From Elysia marginata (lineage: Eukaryota; Mollusca; Gastropoda; Plakobranchidae): 24,596 nt of DNA. Shown here one piece after another: positions 1-12,100 of this stretch (the stretch's first letter is position 1; every line of letters starts with the position of its first letter). The translations under genes and the position numbers were made by a program. The notes under the pieces are model-generated. The model was not told the DNA's origin. It ran no database searches and saw only the letters and a list, made by a program, of their open reading frames with translations. The stretch covers positions 269,543 to 294,138 of the forward strand of contig BMAT01009950.1 of NCBI GenBank assembly GCA_019649035.1, written 5' to 3'.

Positions 1-19
1 CTAAATTTTAGCACCTTAC

Positions 20-115
20 CTCCAAACCATGCCTTAATACCCTGAGCGTTGACCGTGGACCACGACCACAAAGTGTATACAACTGGGGGGTGTCTTCATT
101 TGCCAGGTCAGCGCT
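20..115 (-). CDS. SF3B3: SF3B3 coding exon 11 (last one in the window)
   Basis: The exon is 96 nt and 32 codons: [19 protein letters not shown] then [13 protein letters not shown]. The acceptor is AAAACAG, ending at 116; the donor is GTAAGG at 19. It is in phase 0 on both sides. The next exon, expected to continue into the second propeller, lies beyond the left edge. Confidence 0.95.
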
Positions 116-3100
116 CTGTTTTAAAACATTGAAATGAAAATGTATATAACATAGCTTTTTTCTACGCATACCAAAAAATAAAAAAGTGATTATGATTTGA
201 AAAGATTTCAAAATTTTTCCTACAAAAGCTAATTATATATATATACCAACAAATAAAAAAAAAGTGAGTATGACTTGAAAAGATATTTTCCATTTCCCCT
301 ATCAGTGGCAGAAACGGGAAGAGGAGCATTCACAACATTTAAATTAGGTTATCAGGGATGCAAGCAGCTCATGAGAAAAAAGCAGGAAATGAAAGTTTCT
401 GAGCGCGCGCTATTCTGATTACTAAAGCCAGCCTTTCAGTGTCTGGCAAAAACGATTTTGCCACCAGTTTGGTAAGAAACTCTCCTTTAACACAGCAAAC
501 ATCATGCAACACCATCCTCGTCCGAAATTTTTCCTGCTATAACTAGAATAAAAGTCTCCATTGATGTCTTTCTCGTTCATTTATTCTTTGAAATAGAAAC
601 ACAATGGGACGCTGTAGATTTCCAATCCAAGAACTTAACTTGGGCTAGATCTAGATCTAGACTTGGAATGGCCACCATGATCATAATCTAGATTGTTAGT
701 GAATGTTACTAGAGTCTAGATCTAGATTTTCTAGTTAAGCCAGTAAGGCTAAGTCGGTTAATGACTAGCTACACTGTTTCTCTATGTCTAATCTAGATCT
801 ATAGAGAGATAGAATAGATCTGATCTAGATTTGAAGAGTAAGACAACTAGATCTAAGAGTTTAAGCCTCTAGCCTGGCACTTGCTTGAAAATTAAACAGA
901 TCTAGAAAGGTCAACGAGGTGCAGCAATCACAATATGAAATATCACTGAACAAGATCGCTCTTGGCTAAAAAGACGAAGTGCACAAGATTGCTCGGGACT
1001 AGATCTAGATGTAATGTAAGAAAGGATTATAAAGGACTCTCGATGTTTTGAACAGTCATAGAAACATGTGTTCGTATTATCGTAAGATCACTTTATTTAC
1101 GACTAGGCCTAGAACTACACGGAGTGTACAAATGATAAACAAGAAAAATTATCGGTAGCATACTTTCACTTTTACTCCCATTGGCCATTGTGTGGACAGT
1201 TTCGAACTCATCACGAAAAAAAATCGGGCGATGAGGTTACATTCAAAATATATCGGAAATCGACTAACGGATAAACAAAAAGAAATAATCCGTATCGCCA
1301 TAGAATCGGAAAAAGGTTTGTAATTCGCTTCCGATTTTCCGGTCGTCTTTTCTGGGTTTAAGTTCTTACTTTAATAAGTTTATAATTTTTCTGAATTTTT
1401 TGTTGCTGATTGTCTAGTTGAAGCAGGAATACAAAAATCGGAAAACTTGCATCCCTGGGTTATACAGCTAATGACAGGGAATACCCCAAGACAAAAACAA
1501 AAAAGACTACAATGGCTGTCATACTGCCTGCTCAGTACTCAGTGAGAGCCAATTTTTTGTCAAATTGAGGGTATAAATAGCTTATATGCAAAAAATACAC
1601 AGGGGCTGTCCAAAAAGAAATGAGAAAACGGCCACAACTCACTGATACTCACATAACTAGGATTTACTTAAAAATTAAATTTTTTTTTTGAAGATGAACA
1701 CATTTTTGCCGACCACCTGGTCCCAAAACAAGCTGTGGCTCAAATTTACCATTCTCACTTCATTGGCCCATAAGGGGGAGGGGGGCGCTGTATCAACACT
1801 TCATTTTCCTCCAATAATATTTTAGGAACTTACCCACTTGCAACCTTTTGGTATCTTCACATTTAATGAACAATTTCTGAGCAGTGCTTTTTGGAACTTT
1901 AAAACCATTTCCCCAATTTTGTACAATCCCGTCAGATTTGGTGAGCTCATATACCTGAACATTTTTTTTTATTTTTGTACCTTGTTGGGTAGCTTGACCT
2001 TGGGTTTGTCTTCGGGCTTGAACATTCATCTTTGACCTAAGAATACCTTTGGTAGACCCTGAACTTTCACTAAGCATTCTCACTACAAAATTTTAACAAT
2101 TTCAGGAAGAATGTGAGATTGTTCTCTTTCTTTCATGCACAAAAACCACACATCACATCTAATCTTAAGTTTGAACCAGAATCCTCATATTGGAATTCAT
2201 TTCGTCATTAGTGCGTTCAGCTATGGTACTGAAAAGTGGCCGAGGAAAGGCAATTGAATGAAGTTATTTTTGGTGTTGACATAATTTTTAAAAAAATTTT
2301 ATGGTTTACCAGTCAGCTATTTTCTCGTTACGTTTTGGCAGCCCCCATATTTCCATTAAAAAATGAATGATTATGTAGGAAGCCCAAATATGTGATTAAC
2401 ATGTTTATACCTGAGCTGTAATAATGGGTGATAAGCTGTCCATCTCATCTACCATTACCAGATTTTTCAATTCCCTAGGAGAGAAATGAAAAGTGTCGCC
2501 TTCTTCAAGAGGGTTGGCACTGCTAAACATCCTTTCACCATCATCATCTCCCAGGTGTGCAATTTGGTACAAATGACTGAAACGTAATCAACAAAAAATG
2601 CCTATTATCCAAAAACAAACTTCTGTTTCCACGCTTAACTGTAAATAAACAAACATGCCTGCTAGCAAAGCCTAACAGATTATCTATGCTATACACATTT
2701 ACAGTAAAGCTCCTGAATTTCACCCATTTAAAATATCAGCTTGATTCATTTTGGGCCTAAAAACCAGCAAAATTCAACCAACATCAGTTTTTGAGACGAA
2801 AACCTTAAGTCATGCTACCTAACTAGTTGGTGGCATAGGAACACAAATGGTTGCCCAGATGGGCAATGACAGGTTGTACAAGAGAGATTAGACCATACAT
2901 CTGCACCTAATTGTAAATCTGGGTTTGAATAAGGACATATTTTCTTGAAATTGGCAATATTACAGTGGAACCCCTTTTATGTGACTTTAAATTTGAGGAC
3001 GTCTGGTTATATGGGTACAGTAAATAACCTCTGAACTAAGACCTTCTCTCTTATAAGACCTGTTTTTACTAACATTTTTCCCTGTCCTTATTCAGGGGTT

Positions 3101-6100
3101 TCACTGCAGATTCATTTGTTTATGCAATATATCTAAGGTTCAAGGACAGTACTAAGAAGAAGGTTGAATAAACTGTATATCATTAAAAGGAAAGGCAATC
3201 TGACAGGACTTACTGATTTCCATATTCAGCTGCCACAAACAGGAAACCTGATTTCAGAACACACATGCTTGCAGCTACAGGTACTGTATCAAAGTACTTT
3301 AAGCGGATCTCAGTTACCTGAATTAGAAATTAAATAAAATATAATTGTAAAAAGAAAAAAGCTTTCAAACTGAGCATTAATTTCTGGGAAACATAGGACA
3401 AAGCTAAGTTACAATCACAACATAACAAATATTATGACCAAATACACATAACTATGGAGGAAGTATTATCTAAAAAAAGGGTAAGAAAGAGCATCCCCAA
3501 TCTGCTAAGTCTCTATCTCTATCCCCCCTCCAAGTAAAAATGTGCCTTCTTTATACCTAAAAAATTTACTGAATACCTCTCAAGCCAAAACATACCCTTG
3601 TGCTCCTTAACCTTTCATTCATGATAATGAAGTCTAGCCTACCAATTAGATAATAATTAAAAAAGTAAACAAACCATATCTTCATCTGTTTCCAAAGTAA
3701 TCTTGAAAATATCACCTTGTTCAGTCTGAGCCAGGAAGAAGAACATTGACTGCAAATAAAAGTAAAAATTAATGTCTCCACAAAATCAATACTAAGAATT
3801 GTTGCTAAAGAAATGACAGTAAAAATTAAGACTTAAATGATTTAGTTGTTTAAATCAATGGTTCCATAAAAAGTATAGAATATATTTTAATAAGGAGGGT
3901 ACAAAAAATTGAAGAGGGGGATAGGAAATCTATTGCTATTTATGTTAAGTTTTGGGGGCATTAAAAAGCCCCACTTTGAATTATAATACAGGGATGCCAA
4001 CTCCATGTTTAAAAAAATACTGAACTTTTTCGCACCTGCCGGCATAAGCAGTGGTGCAACAATCAAAGTGCATGCTGGGTTTGCGTGCTACTCATTGGAA
4101 TTAGCATCAAAGCTAGATAAGCCCACTTGTCTTAATTTTATACAAATGATTTCCTGAAAATGTTAACTAGGCTACTTAGTTATAACCTTCAAATATTTAA
4201 TTCTTACTTGTAAAACTATACCAGTAAGGACAGATAGGCTAACTAGTTTCTGCTTACATATCTAGCACATAGATTCTAGACCTTGATGCATAGAGTAACA
4301 TAACTTTTGAAAAATATAATCTTTCATCTGGGCCTGTGACTACCCAACACGTGTAACTCATGATGCAGCCTACATGGAATGATGGCCTTTTACTCAATTT
4401 AGCCTTAGTTTATTTACTTGAAACATGGCAATGAACATCAAATCTTTCCAACTATGCCATGGCCATCATACTGCAGTGAGCGCTGGATCTAAATCAAGCC
4501 TTTTTCATCTTACATTGCTAAAAAAAAAAGGCCCTAGCTATAATATGTGGTTTAGGTCAACGTTAGAACATAGGCCTATATTTTGGCATTTTGAGTTTAA
4601 AATAGATCTAGGCTAGTTTAGCCATATTTCCCTGAAGTTCTGTTGGCATTTAATTTCCAGATGAGAATTTAGATCCAGAATCTATATCTAAATATAGCCT
4701 AAGCCATGTACGTGAGTGGTCTGTCAGACTCTGAACTCTGATGAAGCTAGAGACTAGAAGGCTACTAGATCTAGTGGTAACCGCCAAGTAGGGCAGAAAT
4801 TGGAATGCGTGTAGATAACTAATCTAGATCTAGTCATTTAGATCTAGATAAGATATAATTTAGATGGCGGTTTTCCTCTCTGGAAAGGGAAGAGTTTACA
4901 AATCAATCCAGTTTGGATCTTGATCTATAGTATAATCGCTATAAGACAGTGAAGAGCTATCGGTACAGTTCTTAATGCTAGGCTTGCAAGACGAGAATGG
5001 AGAATGAAGTTCTCGCAAGATAGAAAGAGTATTCATCCACTGAAGGGTTGGGATCGGTTTTAATATCGTTTCGTTACTTAAATTTCAATATCGACGATAT
5101 TTTTTTGTATAATTTTAAAGGTGACTATGCCTTCGATTATTTATGTTCAGTATCCAATATAAACCGCAAAACCGCGGGAAATACGAATGTCGTGTTTTTC
5201 ATTAACAAACGTGCTTTCCGTACTTCGTCTGTTTCACCTCAAGGTTGGAGGAAAAACAAAGAATAATTACGGAATCAAAATTACGGACTTATACTGAGCA
5301 AAATGAAAATACGGATCTGTACGGAACATAACAGAAAATACGGATTTCCGTATTTATACGGAAAATCGGCATCCCTGATAACTGTAGGCAGTTTAGTGAG
5401 CACCAGGCAAGCACAACGCTGAGCCATCCCATTGTTTTTTGCTCTAGGCTATGACACATTGTAATTAGAATGTTAAAGGCAACCTGCCAACTTATATATT
5501 GCTTGACAGTAATATTAGGTTTGACTCGCAGTAATTTTTAAAAGTTCAAAGTAATACTGCAACACCCAAATGAAATTTCTCTGCATGTGAACGCAGCACA
5601 CATCCCTATGAACTGTTGCTTGTGACCACAAGCAACAATGGCTCAGAATCAGGTCTTGGACTACAGGATCACAAAGCCTTGTGACCTTGATGGATTGTGT
5701 TATAATTCAATGTTCTACAGGCTGCAATACAGCTATATTGGTATTATTTGACACCATCGACAGAGAATACACCGATTTTAATGAAATCAAGAGGGGTAAT
5801 CCTGCGCAATATCACAAATATGGAAGGTGTCAAGGTGGGAGGCAGTGAAAGTATGGGTCTCCAACTCAAAGCAAAGAAGACGGAATGCATAGTAGTATCT
5901 TAGAAGCAAGTCAAACCCCAATGCATTATTCAGTGTAAAAAAAAAAATCAAACAAGTAGAATACTTCAAGTATCTTGGTTTTACAGTTTTCTCAAATGCC
6001 AAATGTGATCAAGAAAAAAAAATAGCAATGTCAAAAGAAGTATTTACAAAAATGGGAACCAAATTAAAATAACCAGGAATATTCAGTTTGGAACAAAAGT

Positions 6101-9100
6101 CTAAGTCCTCAAAGCATACGTGTGGTCCATCTTGATATACGGCAGCGAGTACTGGACAATTAGCAAAGAAATGGAGCAACGTTTGCTGGCTGTCAAAATG
6201 TGGTTGCTCCGAAGAATTTATTCAATCTCATGGACAGAGAAGAAATCAAACAAAGAAGTCTTCCGCCTGGCCGGGAGAGATAGGTCCCTGTTGCAACTGA
6301 TAAGAAAGAGACAAATGATGGGCTGAGACGCAAAACCTCTACCTTAGTTTGGAAAAACCTACCTTTGTTTTATGGGTTGCACTGCACACAAAAATCATGC
6401 CCCTTTCAGGATCATCCAGATCACACTATTGAATCAGAAGGAAAAAAAACTTAAAGATAATTGCAAAGAAAAGATATATCAATCGGTTTCACTCTAGATA
6501 TGACCTTTGATGAAGTAAATAATAATAATACTATTTAAATGGTTGGTCACATGAACCAAAGGGCGGTCCAACTCTCTTCCTTCCCTATTATTTTAGGAGT
6601 CAAATATAAATCTGTGAGTCTACTATTTGTATAGCAGCTTTTAGCAAGTGCAACTGTTGAGAGTTCTGAGTGTCATATACCCTTTTGATGGCAAATGAAT
6701 GGGCTTTCATGTAAAATGTTTTTATTATATCACATCATATTACACAATATGACCTACTTTGTTACTAAAAATTGACTTTTCACACCATAAAATCGGATAA
6801 TGAAAAAAAAAAATCATTATGAACGGAAAAAAAAAAAAAACACACTTCACCTTGGTCCAAATCAAATTTTAACTTTAAAAATAACTCTTGATTTTTGGCC
6901 ATTTTTTTTAAAATGGGCAACAATGGTTTTTACCATAATAACTATTCAAGATGGCGGCCGGCTGGTAACAATGAAACAACATTTTTGAGTCTAATAACTC
7001 AATACAAAATCAAACCAATATGTTTTTGTTGATTTCTGAGGGTATGTTTAGCTTTTATTATTCAAAGGAAATAGATTTCTGCTTTCATTCAATGACAAAT
7101 AGTTAATTTATTGACTGATGACGTCATCTAGTGATCAAATAGAAGAGAAAGGAAGAGAGTTAAGAGCGTTTCATAAAATACATCCTATGCCCAGCATGCA
7201 GCCATGGTCCTAATCTGCCATCTGGAGAAATTTAACATGTCCAACAATTTTAGCTTGCTAAAAAATTGACATTTTATCCTCTATAAACAACTACCTATAC
7301 CAGTAACAAAGCTTAATTCTTCGACCCTGTAAAACTGGTACACTGATCTAGATATCTGCTATTTTTAGATACACCAGTTACAGTAACTTTCATCGATATT
7401 ACAGCTCAAACTAAAGACTCAAAAATAGCTGCCTTGACAATTTTAAACTGAGTATTCACTTTTCGTCGCATGGATTATATCAAGTGGGGGGGAAACTTAA
7501 AACTTAGGGCTGATAGGGGTTAACAATTCCTGACAGTTGTGGTTTCTTAAAGCTGAATATTTATACAGTGTGTATCTTTAAGTTGAAAGCAGCAGCAAAA
7601 TATCTAAAACTTCAGAGAAGATGCCAGGTGACACTCGTACCCCAAACATTCTGAGCTGTAACACCTTTGACATGCCCACTAAAAGATACAATACTATTAT
7701 ACCGGACTGTTTTCCTATTCCTTTATCGTCCAACTGATGACCAGTTTGATTTCTATAACACCACGATCAGTATCTGAGAGCGTAAGTAAAACTAACATAA
7801 TTATAATTCTTGATCTACAGATCATGGAGTAAAGACCATACTTAAGTAACAACAGCTGTTTGGAGATAAACTCACACTTTATATTCTCACTTACACATTT
7901 TTATGCAAAATAAAACAAACACATGAACACACATAAATTGTAAAAATCAATCAGGACAAAAAAAACCCCACAAAAGTGGAATCCATGTCATAACCATCAA
8001 AATTGCTCGAACTGTTTAGAATAAAAAATCCACATGTTATGCATGAGTATGTTTCATAAATGTCTTGCATTCTATCCAAATGAGTTGTAAGTCGCACAGC
8101 CCAATTTTGAGATATAGGCTTTCAAAGTTTAACTGGGTATTCAGTGGTCAAAAATTTATCATAACTATCATAACACTTCAAAATAGACAACTTACTCTCC
8201 TGCGAGGAATGGGGCACCTGATCACTGGTTGGTCACCCAGGTTCACATATGTGATGTAGTTCTCTGAGCAAACCAAAACTCCACTTGGCCCGTCATGTCC
8301 TCCAGGCACTGCAAAATAGTTATGTATTATTTCTCTTGTACTAGGGTAAATAAAAATAAAATATAAAGAGAATAAACCTCAGGAAAATATTGAGACTCTG
8401 GACAGCATTCCTCTCTGCTTAAACATGATGATGAAACACCTTATGTGAATACACTAAAATCCTGTCAGGAGGGATCAAGAGGGCAGAAAATAGATTAAAA
8501 AATGTTATGGGATATTTGATCAAACCAGACCAAATTTATCTTACAAATTTATAACCAAGATCATGGCTCTGTGTGAAGTTATGTAATGTTATTAAAACGC
8601 TGTGAAACTACATGTCTTATTCTATAACATTGTTTAACATTGACTTGGATTCTTAAGCCCAGAAAACAGAATCAGAAATAATTCTAAAGCAATTAAAATG
8701 CTGAATGAGGTGTGTGTCTATTTGCCCCTATAAAACTTACTTCTTTAAAGGCTTAAGCTACCCCTAAACACTAGGTCTAAAAAAGACCACTAACAAATAA
8801 GAAAGACCAAAAAGGATTTCCAAATGACATTAGTGAAGCATTTTACCTTCGCTCAAACTTAAAGACGTCATCCGACAGAGAATGAAATTGATGCAAAAAG
8901 TGAACTAACCTGTGCTAAATAATTTCTGACATCATCATATTTTAACTGGTTTATACTAACCCACTTTACCCTATTCTACTATTAAGGACCTATGAGACCC
9001 TCAAAACTGAAAAACTTATACAATTTTTTATGGTATTAGAAGGTAGCTTTTAGTGATTCCATGTCATTTTTACATTTAATCCTTGGTTTCTCAAAAACTG

Positions 9101-12100
9101 CTTTTTTGTAGATTTTCCATAAGTCAAGATCATATGAAAACTGATCTGCAAATCTCCCTGAAACTTTGCACACTTGTGTAAAAATTCCTCAGATAGATTC
9201 TGGACTAGCCATAATGTGTTATGTGTAATAATAATACCTTTTCTGTAACTTGATTTTTGGTCTTTGCTACCTCTTAAATTTTGTTTCAAATTTTCACGAT
9301 AGGAGATAAAAGATAAAGAGTTCAATTTATGTTGAAGCAAAACTACCCTACTTCAATATTTGGAACTGTCTAATTGACCTCAAAATTATGACTAAGTTGA
9401 ATTTTTTTAAAAACCACTTTCTAATGTTTGGCATCTGCATGAGATTTTTTATGAACGGCGTCCTCCTCCCTCGTGAAAAAAGCTAAATTTAATATTCCAT
9501 TTAGGGGTTATATATGCATCCTTAAGTGGATCCAGAGCTATCGAATAATGACTAGAGCTAAAACTATACAGTTAATAATAAGATAGGTTTTAGCCAAGAC
9601 ACTAGATCTTGGTAGGATAATAAATCTGTCTTTTTCAGCCACTGTTAGTTGTTAGGATTTTTTTATGGATATAGAGAGACTCCTTCAAATGAGAATGGTT
9701 GGTAACAATGCTAAACATAAAACTATTTTAATAATTAAAATCTTAGTTTCAATTGATTTCATGTGTTATGAATTTATCATAAATTATGAATAAAAACATC
9801 TGATATTGTTGAAACTTAATATTGCAATTTCCTTCTTACATAAGCTTTGATTATGAAACCCGGAAAGCTTGAGTATGCCTACAGAACATACAAACCTGAG
9901 ATGAGAAAGTTGGCGTGTTCCTCCAAGTATTCATGATGTTTGCGGATCACATGATTTAGACCAAGGTCAAGTTCATAATAAGTCAACAGCTGCTGGGTTT
10001 TTAAGGCAGCTTCACCTGAAGGATCTGCATCTGCCTCCTGAAAGGTAGCCACATACAACAAATTTTAATTTGTTATAGATTAGCTGGACATACTTATTAA
10101 AAAAAAAAAGACTATTGTTTTCAGCTTAATAATAAAAAAAAGAAGTACAATTCAATATCAGCACCTCTTTGAGCCTTAAAATACTTGTAGGAAAGATTCA
10201 TACCTTTGAGAAACGTGAGGAGACTTGCTTTTCAGCCAAAATCACTGCTAAATAATAGTACAAAATAAAGGGCAACACAATCGTTTTTGCAATATTTTTT
10301 CAATGCCGGAAAAAAAAAGAAAGAAAAAACACAAACCTCATAATCAATTTCCAGGCAAGCAAATGTAGGATTCTCAAATCCTACATCAACTCCAACCATG
10401 TGGTACACAAGAGTATTGGACTTGTGGGCTTCCAAAGGTGAAGAAATGGTAAGGCGAGCTTGGGCATCTCTGTTCAAAATGTACACAAGTTTCTGCTTCT
10501 CCACAGCTCCTAAAAATGAAAGGAACAACAAGTATTTTACAGATTGGTTAAGGCAGAAAACAGGTCTTTAAAAACGCATTTTCTGAACATGCAATAGCAG
10601 AACAATTGACCTGACCTAAGATTTATGACTCTTTTGGCAAGGATTTTCGTTAAAACAGTGTTTAGTGATTTCGTGCATAAGTTAAGTGCTGCAAGTGCTG
10701 AAATGGAAACAGGAAGGATTTACTTGGATTTGTGAGTTCTTGATGGCAAGGTAAGATGTAAAGTAAACAATAACAATTTTTTTAAGTTTGATTTTATTTC
10801 ATTTTAAAGTTTAAACTTTTAATATTTTCTGTGTTTACACGAAAATATTTTTCATTGCTGAAGAAATGCCGATCAGAACGGTGTGACATCATTGTCAAAC
10901 TTTGTCGTCAAAATAACTTATTTCTCTTTCTTTAATGGCTCCTAAATATGCAGTAATAATTTTAAAAATTTGTGAAACCGAAAGTCTAATATTATCTGAA
11001 ACGCCCAAAATTGTTTTTTAAATAATTTTGATTTTTTGCTAATCGGTGGGCAGGGCCTATTTAAAATCGAAAGGAGCCTTCCCGTCGCCCCCAAATTCTG
11101 CCCTTGCAATGAACTTTCACGAAGTGTTAGTTTAAGTTCAGGTTCATCTGAATCTAGACTAGCCGTCCATATTTAAATCATTTTTAAATATCTCATATTT
11201 TTGGGTCAAAACCTACAGTTTTCTGTTCTTATACTGTCTCCCCTTGCAATAAATTGCTACTTTTTGGTTGGAATCCTGTGTTTTGTTCACATTGATGATA
11301 TTGCAATTTGCATTGCAATACTAGTTACCCATTAAATGTTACTTAGGACTCAGGGAGCTTGAAAGTCTCTTAATATTGAATTTAAAGGGTATGCTTGCCA
11401 AAAAAAGAAAATTTGACGGATGACCACGCGAATGACCTTGACCTTTATTTTCACACTTAAAAATAGCCTCTTGCAAAAAAAAAAAAATTTTTTTTAGTCT
11501 TCACATTCTAATCTTTAAAATGATATATAATTTGAATATATTCAACAAACTTCAAAAACTGATGTCTCAAGTAAATGCGCAGAGACCTCATCTGTTTTCC
11601 ACCTTAAGATAATTATACTCATTACCCAATCATCACACAGATTGCATATTGACAATAGTTTACATAATTATATCAACTAGAGTAAATTTGGTTCACTACA
11701 GAGTGGGTTAATGCGTAACTCTGAAAATAGTCCCTTCCCTGTTCATGACTTTCTATCCATAATGAACCAGTTAATATTTGAAAAACTGGAAACAAAAAAA
11801 ACCCCAAAAAACTTACCTATCATAACAGCTCTTCCTTTTGGATCAACTGCAAGGTATTGTCCAGGAACGATCCTTCTACAACCGCTTTTACCAAAAGTTT
11901 CTTGGTGAACCTGATGGTGAAAGAAGAAAAAATTGGAATCTGGTAAAGCCAGAGTTGTATGAAAGTTAGAACAGACATTCAAATGCTTATATGAGCAGTT
12001 CCCAAATTTTAGTCCATTCAAGGCAAGGGTACAAAAATAGGTGGAAAACATCATAATTTGAACAGAAATAAAGTTCAAACTATCACAGTCTCACAGAGGA

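Noticed and set aside
5615..5636. Perfect 9-bp hairpin GTTGCTTGT/ACAAGCAAC
   Set aside because: Short, isolated and with no element or RNA context; expected by chance in 25 kb.
11430..11445. Nuclear-receptor site TGACCTTGACC
   Set aside because: A single short match in an AT-rich intron, with no supporting context.
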